A DNA stretch of 64,000 bases, from contig NZ_CP110973.1 in NCBI RefSeq assembly GCF_026248825.1, positions 6,097,501 through 6,161,500 on the forward strand, given 5' to 3'. Below, one piece after another: positions 1 to 7,001 of the stretch. A program made the position numbers and the translations under genes. Origin of the DNA: Larkinella insperata. GTDB lineage: Bacteria > Bacteroidota > Bacteroidia > Cytophagales > Spirosomataceae. Position 1 is the stretch's first letter. Each line of letters begins with the position of its first letter. The notes under the pieces are model-generated. The model saw only the letters and a program-made list of their open reading frames with translations, was not told the DNA's origin and did no database searches.

Positions 1-246
1 GTACGTGTGCGCCTTTACGCCCATGTAATCGTTTACCAGCTTGATTTCGTTCAGTGAACTGGCGGTGGCTCCGGACAGATACTGCCTGACCAGCGGAAAG
101 GCGCTATACATCGAAAACCCTTTGAGGGCCAGAATAATTTGAATACCCGCCCGTTGCTGAACGGAATTGATCAGCTCCAGATTGGCGCGCAATTTAGCTT
201 CCTCCAGGACGAAACAGGGCGAGGGAATATGGCTATAGTCGATCAT
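1..246 (-). CDS. nspC: Carboxynorspermidine decarboxylase, N-terminal part (cut by window edge)
   Basis: The minus-strand frame is open from the window edge to an ATG at 246 and gives 82 residues. The reading frame has an upstream TAG near 301, and 246 is the first ATG after it. The protein begins MIDYSHIPSPCFVLEE and carries ILALKGFSMYSAFP, where the Lys in LALKGFS is the expected PLP Schiff-base lysine of the fold-III (alanine racemase-like barrel) decarboxylases. ATASSLNEIKL is also typical of NspC. The family converts carboxynorspermidine or carboxyspermidine to norspermidine or spermidine in the cytoplasm. The partner reductase, carboxynorspermidine synthase, lies about 2.5 kb away at 2776-3984, which supports the call. 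A terminator at 305-340 separates this gene from tonB upstream, so it should have its own promoter in 247-304; I see no clear box there. Confidence 0.85.
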   Translation of the reverse strand, partial: MIDYSHIPSPCFVLEEAKLRANLELINSVQQRAGIQIILALKGFSMYSAFPLVRQYLSGATASSLNEIKLVNDYMGVKAHTY

Positions 247-304
247 CAGATTATGCAAACTTGGTTTCCAAACCGCAAAACTAGCGAAAACCGTCGTTTG
301 CTAA

Positions 305-340
305 CCATAAAAAATCCCCGCTGGTTCCAAACCAGCGGGG
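305..340 (-). terminator. Rho-independent terminator of tonB
   Basis: CCCCGCTGGTT at 316-326 and AACCAGCGGGG at 330-340 form a perfect 11-bp stem with a 3-nt loop. Read on the minus strand the stem is followed by ATTTTTTATGG. It sits just past the tonB stop codon. Confidence 0.85.
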
Positions 341-361
341 CAGCTAAACCCATTCCATTCG

Positions 362-1183
362 CTATTCGAGGGCAAATACCACCGGCAGCGTAAATTTGAC
401 CCGTACCGGACGCCCCCCCTGCTTACCCGGTTGCCAGGGCGGCATTTTCTTCACCACCCGCATGGCTTCTTCATCACAGCCAAAGCCAATTCCTTTCACC
501 ACCGACACGTCGACAATGCTCCCGTCGGTGTTGACCACAAATTGCAGGTAAACCCGGCCGGAAACGTTGGTTCGGGCGGCTGCGGGCGGATAATTCAGGT
601 TCTTCTGCAAGAAACTGGCCATGGCCTTGTTCCCCCCGGGAAACTGCGGGTACTGCTCAACGGTAATGAACACTTCATCCGGCTTACGTTCCACCTCAAG
701 TGCCTGCTCGACGGGAGCGGGGCCAGTCGTTTCTGCCGGAGCCTCGATGGCGTCCAGCGCGTTGGGGTCGCCTTCTACGGTTTTGTCACTCGACACTTTG
801 TCTTTCAGATCGTCGACCGTCGGCACCGTCACCTCATCGGGTGCTTCCGTAACCACTTCGGGCGGGAGGTTGCGAATCGTAGGGACTTGCGGAGCCACTT
901 GTTTCGGCGGAGGTACCACAACGGGCGGTTCTTCCTGCGGCAGCGTTTTAAGATCCATCAACGTTATTGGCTCCATGTACTCCACCGGCGCCTGCTCGGG
1001 CTTCAGCCGGTTGTAGAGCGTTGGCGTTATCAAAGCGGCCAGAAACAGGGCTACGCCCAGCCAGAGCGCCCGGTTGGTGATGCGGTGGTAAGACCGTCTC
1101 AGGTCGTAAGCGCCATACAATTTGTTGCGGTTTTCAAACACAATGTCGTCAAGCGACGCGACTTGGAGCTGTTCGGATGTCAT
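362..1183 (-). CDS. tonB: TonB family energy transducer
   Basis: 273-residue protein that passes proton-motive energy from the inner membrane ExbBD complex to TonB-dependent outer membrane receptors. Residues 1-32 are cytoplasmic and include the common Bacteroidota start (LDDIVFENRNKLYGAYDLRR). A single membrane helix follows at about 39-58, then a Pro/Glu/Val-rich periplasmic spacer (about 65-175, with VVVPPPKQ). The C-terminal TonB domain covers about 180-273: PGGNKAMASFLQKNLNYP, then GRVYLQFVVNTDGSI, and the closing PVRVKFTLPVVF. The start is the first ATG and gives the typical N-terminus. exbB and exbD are not in the window. A candidate receptor is encoded at 25348, but any pairing is a guess. 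Confidence 0.93.
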   Translation of the reverse strand: MTSEQLQVASLDDIVFENRNKLYGAYDLRRSYHRITNRALWLGVALFLAALITPTLYNRLKPEQAPVEYMEPITLMDLKTLPQEEPPVVVPPPKQVAPQVPTIRNLPPEVVTEAPDEVTVPTVDDLKDKVSSDKTVEGDPNALDAIEAPAETTGPAPVEQALEVERKPDEVFITVEQYPQFPGGNKAMASFLQKNLNYPPAAARTNVSGRVYLQFVVNTDGSIVDVSVVKGIGFGCDEEAMRVVKKMPPWQPGKQGGRPVRVKFTLPVVFALE

Positions 1184-1207
1184 AGGGGCTAAGATTTATG
1201 ATTACGT

Positions 1208-1215
1208 CAAATATA
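1208..1215 (-). promoter_or_regulatory. Candidate -7 box of tonB
   Basis: On the minus strand the sequence reads TATATTTG, an exact match to the Bacteroidota -7 consensus TAnnTTTG, about 25 nt upstream of the tonB ATG. No clear -33 TTG was found, and the surrounding DNA (1199-1255) is extremely AT-rich, so a chance match is possible. Confidence 0.4.
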
Positions 1216-1307
1216 TATAAATAAATTATATATAAAACATATAGCTAATTTATTTTAGTGTTTAACCTTTATCTTTCGGTATTATTCCGCCTAGACTTGT
1301 GGTTCTC

Positions 1308-2702
1308 ATGCGACTCAACGGGTTTTTAGAACTGTGGGACAGCTTTTATGCCCGCTCCCTGCTCCGATCGGGACTAATTCTGTTCCTGCTCGCTTGCTTT
1401 CAGCCTGCTGCACAAGCCCAGTTGCGGGGCATTTCCCATTCGAAACGCTTTCTGGATTCCCTCCAACGGGATACATTTCGGTATTTCTGGGAGCTGGGCG
1501 ACAATCCGCACGGCCTGATTCCCGACCGCTCCCCAACGCCTTCCTTTGCGAGTATTGCGGCTACGGGTTTCGGTCTGACGGCTTACCTGGTGGGGGTGGA
1601 ACGGGGGTACATCAGCCGTCAGCAGGCTGCGGAGCGGACCCTGAGAACGGTGCGTTTTTTCAACACCGCATCGCAATCGGCCCAGGAAAAAGAGGTGACG
1701 GGATACCGCGGTTTTTTCTATCACTTTCTGGACATGCAAACCGGCCACCGTTACCAGCAGGTGGAGCTGTCAACCATCGACACGGCTCTGCTCTTGGCGG
1801 GGATGCTGAGCTGTCAATCGTATTTCAATCAGGGGACGGCGATGGAGAAAGAAATTCGAACGCTCGTCGACCGGATTTACCGGCGGGTCGACTGGCAATG
1901 GATGCAGGCCCGCAAACCGCTGGTATCGATGGGCTGGCACCCAGAGAGCGGTTTTATTGAGTCGGACTGGAAGGGCTACAACGAAGCCATGATTCTGTAC
2001 ATTCTGGCGCTGGCGTCGCCTACCCACCCGGTGGGTCCGGAAGCCTGGACTGCCTGGACTTCCACCTACGAATGGCGCGAGTTTCACCGCTACCCTCACG
2101 TCAATTTTGATCCGCTGTTCGGGCATCAATATTCCCACATCTGGATCGACTTCCGGAGCATCAAAGACGCCTATATGCGTCAGAAAGGAATTGATTATTT
2201 TGAGAACAGCCGCCGGGCTACACTCGCCAACCGGGCGCACTGCCTGGAAAATCCGGGGAAATTTAAGGGGTACGAAGCTGACCTGTGGGGCTTAACGGCC
2301 TGCGACGGCCCCAAAGATACCGTCATCAACGGTCAGGCGTTCTTTTCCTACCGCGCGCGCGGGGCCGCAGCAACGCAGGTTGTCGACGATGGTACGATTG
2401 CGCCCACCGCAGCCGGGGGCTCCATCGCTTTTACGCCCGAAGAAAGCATCCGGGCCCTTCAACTCATGAAATACCGGTACGGCAAAAAACTCTACGGTTC
2501 TTACGGCTTTAAGGATGCGTTCAACCTCTCCTATCCGGGCCAATGGTTCGACCCCGATTACCTGGGCATCGACAGCGGTCCTATTCTGCTGATGACCGAG
2601 AATTACCGCACCAACCTGATCTGGAACCTGATGATGCACAACGCAACGCTCCGCAAAGGCCTGCTCCGCGCCGGTTTCCGGGGCGGGTGGCTAAGGAATT
2701 AA
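1308..2702 (+). CDS. Secreted GH144-type glucoamylase-like glycoside hydrolase
   Basis: 464 residues from the ATG at 1308; a GTG at 1299 in frame would add three residues. The N-terminus has a signal peptide with a hydrophobic core (LLRSGLILFLLACF) ending in PAAQA. The mature part matches the glycoamylase family (PF10091, GH144): an early FLDSLQRDTFRYFWELGDNP, GLIPDRSPTPSFASIAATGFGL, then YRGFFYHFLDMQTG, STIDTALLLAGML, ESDWKGYNEAMILYILAL, FGHQYSHIWIDFR and GLTACDGP. Characterised GH144 members act on beta-1,2-glucans (endo-glucanase in Chitinophaga, sophorose-releasing in Parabacteroides). Substrate here is inferred from family only. Export to the periplasm or surface is likely. No SusC/SusD pair or other sugar gene is adjacent. 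The stop TAA at 2700-2702 is the first triplet of the palindromic repeat that follows. Confidence 0.85.
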   Translation: MRLNGFLELWDSFYARSLLRSGLILFLLACFQPAAQAQLRGISHSKRFLDSLQRDTFRYFWELGDNPHGLIPDRSPTPSFASIAATGFGLTAYLVGVERGYISRQQAAERTLRTVRFFNTASQSAQEKEVTGYRGFFYHFLDMQTGHRYQQVELSTIDTALLLAGMLSCQSYFNQGTAMEKEIRTLVDRIYRRVDWQWMQARKPLVSMGWHPESGFIESDWKGYNEAMILYILALASPTHPVGPEAWTAWTSTYEWREFHRYPHVNFDPLFGHQYSHIWIDFRSIKDAYMRQKGIDYFENSRRATLANRAHCLENPGKFKGYEADLWGLTACDGPKDTVINGQAFFSYRARGAAATQVVDDGTIAPTAAGGSIAFTPEESIRALQLMKYRYGKKLYGSYGFKDAFNLSYPGQWFDPDYLGIDSGPILLMTENYRTNLIWNLMMHNATLRKGLLRAGFRGGWLRN

Positions 2703-2778
2703 GAGGTAAGAGGTAAGAGTTAAGAGTTGGCTACCGCAGCGCAACTTTTAACTCTTACCTCTTAACTCTTACCTCTTA
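2700..2778. repeat. Heptamer-built palindrome between convergent genes (copy 1)
   Basis: The left arm is four tandem heptamers TAAGAGG, TAAGAGG, TAAGAGT, TAAGAGT at 2700-2727. The right arm, read on the minus strand from 2778, is TAAGAGG, TAAGAGT, TAAGAGG, TAAGAGT, TAAAAGT down to 2744. The central piece 2728-2743 reads TGGCTACCGCAGCGCA. The terminal TAA on each side is the stop codon of the flanking gene. The arms pair imperfectly and could pair in several 7-bp registers. A related element is at 27909-27990. Likely effect is bidirectional transcript termination or 3'-end protection; that is inference. Confidence 0.85.
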
Positions 2779-3984
2779 ATTCTCAACAGTAAGCGGCTGG
2801 TTGATTTGTTCCTGAACGGGGAGGCCCTGCTGGTTCATTTGTTCGATGAACGGATCGGGGTCCAATTGTTCGCAGTTCCAGACACCGGGTTGCATCCAGA
2901 CTCCTTTTAGCATCAGCATAGCGCCGATCATGGCCGGAACACCCGTGGTGTAGCTGACGGCCTGTCCGCGGACTTCTTTATAGGTTTCGGCGTGGTCGCA
3001 GTTGTTCCAGATGAAATACGTTTTTTCCTGACCGTCTTTAATGCCCTTGATCTGGCAGCCAATTGACGTCTGGCCGGTGTAGTTTTCGCCGAGCGTGTCG
3101 GGCGGGGGCAATACGGCTTTCAGAAACTCCAGCGGAACAATTTCGGTTCCTTGAAATTTGATGGGTTTGATGCTGGTCATACCCACATTCTCCAGCACCT
3201 GCAAGTGGGTGATGTACTGCTGTCCAAACGTCATCCAGAAGCGCGCCCGCTTCAGGGTTGGGAAGTGTTTGACCAGCGATTCGAGCTCTTCGTGAAAGAG
3301 CACGTACGATTCCCGGGGGCCAATTTCGGGGTATTCAATTGGTTTGTGAATCGACATGGGTTCGATCTCGATCCATTCGCCGTTTTCCCAATACCGTCCG
3401 GGCTGGGTAATCTCCCGGATGTTGATTTCGGGGTTGAAGTTGGTAGCAAAGGCCTTGCCGTGGTTTCCAGCGTTGCAGTCGACGATGTCCAGGTAATGCA
3501 TCTCGTCAAAATGATGCTTAGCCGCGTAGGCCGTAAAGACCTGCGTAGCGCCGGGATCGAAACCACAACCGAGCAGCGCCATCAGACCGGCCTGCTTAAA
3601 CCGTTCCTGGTACGCCCATTGCCAGCTATACTCAAATTTGGCCACATCTTTGGGCTCGTAGTTGGCCGTGTCGAGGTAATGAACTTTGGTTTCCAGACAA
3701 GCCTCCATGATGGTCAAATCCTGGTACGGCAGGGCAACGTTGATCACCAGCTCGGGTTTGAATTGCTTGATCAGGATCACCAGTTCGGCCACAATATCGG
3801 CATCGACCTGCGCCGTTTTGATTGCCACCCCGTGCATTTCCCGGATTTCGGCGGCAATTTTTTCGCATTTGGACACCGTCCGACTGGCCAGCATAATCTC
3901 CGTAAAGACGTCCGCATTCATCGCGCATTTGTGCGCTACGACACTGCCGACTCCACCGGCACCAATAATGAGCACTTTAGCCAT
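2776..3984 (-). CDS. Carboxynorspermidine synthase (carboxynorspermidine dehydrogenase)
   Basis: 402 residues of the saccharopine dehydrogenase-like fold. It reductively condenses putrescine or diaminopropane with aspartate semialdehyde using NADPH, giving carboxyspermidine or carboxynorspermidine, the substrate of NspC (encoded at 1-246). The N-terminus is MAKVLIIGAGGVGSVVAHKC with the Rossmann GxGGxG at residues 8-13. LLGCGFDPGATQVF, HYLDIVDCNAGNHG and the C-terminal VSYTTGVPAMIGAMLM are strongly typical of this subfamily rather than of lysine-pathway saccharopine dehydrogenases. I prefer the ATG at 3984; the frame is open to an ATG at 4014, which would add ten residues before MAK. The stop TAA lies inside the palindromic repeat at 2700-2778. 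Confidence 0.9.
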   Translation of the reverse strand: MAKVLIIGAGGVGSVVAHKCAMNADVFTEIMLASRTVSKCEKIAAEIREMHGVAIKTAQVDADIVAELVILIKQFKPELVINVALPYQDLTIMEACLETKVHYLDTANYEPKDVAKFEYSWQWAYQERFKQAGLMALLGCGFDPGATQVFTAYAAKHHFDEMHYLDIVDCNAGNHGKAFATNFNPEINIREITQPGRYWENGEWIEIEPMSIHKPIEYPEIGPRESYVLFHEELESLVKHFPTLKRARFWMTFGQQYITHLQVLENVGMTSIKPIKFQGTEIVPLEFLKAVLPPPDTLGENYTGQTSIGCQIKGIKDGQEKTYFIWNNCDHAETYKEVRGQAVSYTTGVPAMIGAMLMLKGVWMQPGVWNCEQLDPDPFIEQMNQQGLPVQEQINQPLTVEN

Positions 3985-4069
3985 TGCGTAATTTTCGCGA
4001 TTTAAGGTTGCCATTCATCAATCTGATAACACAACTGAATAATGGCAAGATGGGTTAAACAAATTCGCG

Positions 4070-4077
4070 CAAAGATA
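4070..4077 (-). promoter_or_regulatory. Candidate -7 box of the carboxynorspermidine synthase gene
   Basis: The minus strand reads TATCTTTG, an exact TAnnTTTG, about 85 nt upstream of the preferred ATG at 3984. No TTG at the right distance for a -33 element was found. Confidence 0.4.
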
Positions 4078-4178
4078 GACAGACCCATCGCCTAGTCGCT
4101 AGAAAACAAAAAAAAGATTCTGAGCGGGTCATTCAAAAAGATTCCTTTCAACAACTAGGACTTCTGTATGTTAAATAC

Positions 4179-4186
4179 TATATTTG
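4179..4186 (+). promoter_or_regulatory. Candidate -7 box of the WapI-like gene
   Basis: TATATTTG matches TAnnTTTG exactly and lies about 49 nt before the ATG at 4235. No -33 TTG is visible, so confidence is modest. Confidence 0.4.
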
Positions 4187-4234
4187 ACTAATAGGCAAGC
4201 CGTTATCACTCAATTCAACCCTCCCCGCGACGTT

Positions 4235-4666
4235 ATGAAACTTACTAGCAAAACCGGTTCATTCGAACTCCTCATCAAAGGGTACGGCATCAAAGCCACC
4301 AACTGGCGTGAACGCAACAGCCTGCTCTGCGAGCTATCGACCGAACGGCATCAGGAATGCTGCAAACGATCGGCCCCCCTGCAAACGTATGAAATCCGGC
4401 GGCTGATTAACAACCTGAAACAGCTCTGGGATCGTGCCAGCAACCACGTTACGGTTTCTTTTGCCGAACCGGGGCTGAATATGGAAGGATCTTCCCTGCC
4501 CAACGGGAATTATCATCTCCAGATTCAACTCGATCATTCGCTGACGCCGACCTGGCATACGTACCCTGACTTTCCGTTGCAGATGGATGTAACCTTAACC
4601 CGGCTCCAGCTGCGTGAAACCATCAAGGACCTGGCCAGACAGCTCTCTCTTTTTCCCGAACGATAA
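4235..4666 (+). CDS. Small WapI-like protein of unknown function
   Basis: 143 residues from the ATG at 4235 (MKLTSKTGSFELLIKGYG). A TTG-started frame from 4184 is longer but its extra residues look non-coding and overlap the candidate promoter. There is no signal peptide or membrane segment, so it is probably cytoplasmic. The general pattern (FELLIKGY, a middle Leu-rich helix TYEIRRLINNLKQLWDRA, VTVSFAEPGLNMEG, and a long beta section ending DVTLTRLQLRETIKDLARQL) resembles the WapI family of small proteins, some of which sit beside polymorphic toxins. No toxin is adjacent here. The family call is by overall pattern, so hypothetical protein is an acceptable alternative. Confidence 0.6.
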   Translation: MKLTSKTGSFELLIKGYGIKATNWRERNSLLCELSTERHQECCKRSAPLQTYEIRRLINNLKQLWDRASNHVTVSFAEPGLNMEGSSLPNGNYHLQIQLDHSLTPTWHTYPDFPLQMDVTLTRLQLRETIKDLARQLSLFPER

Positions 4667-4688
4667 TTTTTTACGACACATCACGGAT

Positions 4689-4734
4689 TGGTCGTTTTGG
4701 CATTTCCAGAGTTACCGGAGTGCTGAAACGACCA
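4689..4734 (+). terminator. Possible terminator after the WapI-like gene
   Basis: TGGTCGTTT at 4689-4697 and AAACGACCA at 4726-4734 are a perfect 9-bp inverted repeat with a 28-nt loop, followed by TTTCTATTT. The long loop weakens the call. The rest of 4735-4859 is AT-rich with no gene. Confidence 0.45.
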
Positions 4735-4859
4735 TTTCTATTTACAAGACAGCAAAACAGCACAATTAGCAAGGTTTCATATGTTACCGTTTTCTACATT
4801 TTTTTAACTTATTGTAAACAGTTTCTTCCTTACTAACATCTTTTTCGGGAATATATCCC

Positions 4860-4867
4860 TAAATTTG
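4860..4867 (+). promoter_or_regulatory. Candidate -7 box of the TetR gene
   Basis: TAAATTTG is an exact TAnnTTTG about 78 nt upstream of the ATG at 4945. A -33 TTG is not evident. Confidence 0.4.
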
Positions 4868-4944
4868 TCCTGCTTTACACACAAACTACCCTAAATAAAC
4901 CGTCAACGCGCTTTGCCGCCGAAACACGGTTTACGAACAGACGA

Positions 4945-5547
4945 ATGACAGAAGTACGGAAAAGGAATCGTACGCAGACGATGGCACGCTTACTTCAGGC
5001 CGTCGGTGAGGTAATTTCAGAACGAGGTGTCAACCGGGTTGGGATCAATGCAGTGGCCGAAAAGGCTGGCGTCAACAAAGTACTTATCTACCGGTATTTT
5101 GGCGGCTGGGACGGTCTTCTCCAGCAGTTTCTGACGGAAGGCAATTTTCTGACAGAATACAATAAACAGTTCCTGGAAACGAATACAGCGTCTGCGCCGA
5201 ACGCTTGTCAAACCCGCATTGACTACCTGACAGGTCTGCTCCGCCAATTGAAGAGCCACCCCCCTGCCCAGGAGATGCTGAAATGGGAAATCAGTAACCC
5301 CAGTTCATCGGTAAGCCAGCAACTGGTTATCAACCGGAATGAATCGTACCAACAAGTCCTCGACAAATTCTTTAAGACTGAAAATGAGGACCTTAATACC
5401 GTTACGGCCGTTCTGACCTCGGGAATTGCCATGTTGCTGTTGATTGCGCCCAGCCAGAAGCAATTCATGGATCTCAACTTACAATCCGAAGAAGGCTGGC
5501 AGCGAATCGAGCACGCCATTGGCCGGATTTATAATTCGTTGCAGTAA
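4945..5547 (+). CDS. TetR/AcrR family transcriptional regulator
   Basis: 200 residues, the usual size for TetR repressors. The N-terminal helix-turn-helix covers about residues 8-55: TMARLLQAVGEVISERGV, VGINAVAEKAGVNKVLIYRYF, with GG and D/GLL following the recognition helix as usual. The rest is an all-helical ligand/dimerisation domain rich in Leu, Glu and Gln (LKSHPPAQEMLKWEIS). The first ATG gives the typical short basic N-terminus. Neighbours are the WapI-like gene upstream and pepP convergent downstream, so no obvious target operon is adjacent. The ligand is unknown. Confidence 0.9.
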   Translation: MTEVRKRNRTQTMARLLQAVGEVISERGVNRVGINAVAEKAGVNKVLIYRYFGGWDGLLQQFLTEGNFLTEYNKQFLETNTASAPNACQTRIDYLTGLLRQLKSHPPAQEMLKWEISNPSSSVSQQLVINRNESYQQVLDKFFKTENEDLNTVTAVLTSGIAMLLLIAPSQKQFMDLNLQSEEGWQRIEHAIGRIYNSLQ

Positions 5548-5565
5548 CATTGCGTTTGTCCTTGC

Positions 5566-5607
5566 AGAAGGAGACAGCCTCTCTATGGTTCAGGCCGTTC
5601 TCCTTCT
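5566..5607. terminator. Possible bidirectional terminator between TetR gene and pepP
   Basis: AGAAGGAGA at 5566-5574 and TCTCCTTCT at 5599-5607 form a perfect 9-bp inverted repeat with a 24-nt loop between two convergent genes. No strong T-run on either side, so this is only a candidate. Confidence 0.4.
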
Positions 5608-5625
5608 ACAAAGACGAATTCACCG

Positions 5626-6921
5626 TTATTTATTCATCAGGTCCTCGATTTCTTCAATTTCCACCGGAATGGAAGCCATTAAATCGATGTTCCCGTCGTC
5701 CGTAATCAGGATGTTGTTTTCGAGCCGGATGCCCAGGCCCTCCTGGCGTATATAGATGCCCGGTTCGCAGGTAAAAACCATGCCTGACTCAAACCGCCGG
5801 TATTTGTTGCCGACATCGTGAACGTCCAGACCCAGGAAGTGCGAGGTCCCGTGCATGAAATACTTCCGGTACAGGGGAGCATCCGGGTCTTGCTTGGCCA
5901 CTTCGTGGCGATCGAGCAGGCCCAGACCAATCAGCTCCGATTCCATAACCTTGCCTACTTCCTTGTGGTATTCATCCCAGAGGTTACCCGGCACCAGCAT
6001 CTTTGTGGCTTCCTTCATCACGTTTAGCACAGCCTGGTAGACGGCTTTCTGCCGGTCCGTAAACCGGCCGCTCACGGGTATGCTGCGCGTCAGGTCGGCG
6101 TTGTAATTGCCGTATTCGGCGGCCACATCCAGCAGAATCACCTGCCCGTCCTGGCATTGCTGGTTATTCTGGAGGTAGTGCAGTACGCAGGCGTTGGGAC
6201 CTGTGGCAATAATGGGTTCGTAAGCAAACCCGCGCGAACGCTGCCGGACAAACTCGTGTAGCAACTCGGCCTCGATCTCGTACTCCCAAACCCCGGGTTT
6301 AACAAAGCCGAGTAGCCGCCGAAAACCGTCTTCCGTGATCCGAACGGCTTCCTTGAGCAGCGTCACTTCTTCGGGTTGTTTGATGGCGCGCAGGTTGTGC
6401 ATCAGCGGAGCCAGCCGCTCATAGTGGTGGAGCGGATACTTTTCCCTGAACTGCCGGATGTTGCGGGCATCACGCGTTTCCACCTCCGACGAATTGCGGG
6501 TGTGTTCGTTGGTATTCAGGTAGATGTGCTCGGCTTCAAACACCATCTGAATAAAAACCCGCTCGAACTCGTGGGTCCAGAATACCGTTTTCCGGGAAAT
6601 GCCCGAGGTTTGTTCGGCTTCCTCTTTGGTGAGTTTGTGGCCTTCCCAGATTTCAATTAGTTCGTTGGTTTCGCGCAGAAACAAAACTTCCCGAAACCGC
6701 TCGTCCGGGTGATCGGGAAACAGCACCAGAATGGTTTCTTCCTGATCCACACCAGAGAGGTAGAAGAGGTCGTTGCTCTGCCGGAAGCCCATCGAGCCGT
6801 CGGCATTCGTCGGCATAATGTCGTTGGCGTGCAGAACCACCAGCGATTTAGGCTTTAATAATTCCGCCAGTCGCCGGCGGTTTCGGATGAACAATTCGTT
6901 GCTAATGGACGTATATTTCAT
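5626..6921 (-). CDS. pepP: Xaa-Pro aminopeptidase (aminopeptidase P, M24B)
   Basis: 431-residue cytoplasmic metallopeptidase that removes N-terminal residues preceding proline. The N-terminal creatinase-type domain includes FRQSNDLFYLSGVDQEE. The C-terminal pita-bread domain carries the two-metal ligands: LLDVAAEYGNYNADLTRSIP (both Asp), HGTSHFLGLDVHD (His), CEPGIYI (Glu) and GIRLENNILIT (Glu). All are intact. The ATG at 6921 gives the conserved start MKYTSISNELFIRNRRRL. It is divergent from the subtilase gene and convergent with the TetR gene. Confidence 0.94.
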   Translation of the reverse strand: MKYTSISNELFIRNRRRLAELLKPKSLVVLHANDIMPTNADGSMGFRQSNDLFYLSGVDQEETILVLFPDHPDERFREVLFLRETNELIEIWEGHKLTKEEAEQTSGISRKTVFWTHEFERVFIQMVFEAEHIYLNTNEHTRNSSEVETRDARNIRQFREKYPLHHYERLAPLMHNLRAIKQPEEVTLLKEAVRITEDGFRRLLGFVKPGVWEYEIEAELLHEFVRQRSRGFAYEPIIATGPNACVLHYLQNNQQCQDGQVILLDVAAEYGNYNADLTRSIPVSGRFTDRQKAVYQAVLNVMKEATKMLVPGNLWDEYHKEVGKVMESELIGLGLLDRHEVAKQDPDAPLYRKYFMHGTSHFLGLDVHDVGNKYRRFESGMVFTCEPGIYIRQEGLGIRLENNILITDDGNIDLMASIPVEIEEIEDLMNK

Positions 6922-7001
6922 AGGGTTACTATTTCAAAAGCCATGCGGTAATCTGATCATCATTTTGTACTTTAATGCCTAAAATTGACGCTTTCGTTTC
7001 A

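Noticed and set aside
431..1192. 253-codon open frame on the plus strand opposite tonB
   Set aside because: Shadow of the TonB reading frame; no domain, signal or start context.
4184..4234. TTG-started N-terminal extension of the WapI-like protein
   Set aside because: The extension overlaps an exact -7 box, begins with TTG and adds no family-like sequence; ATG 4235 is better.
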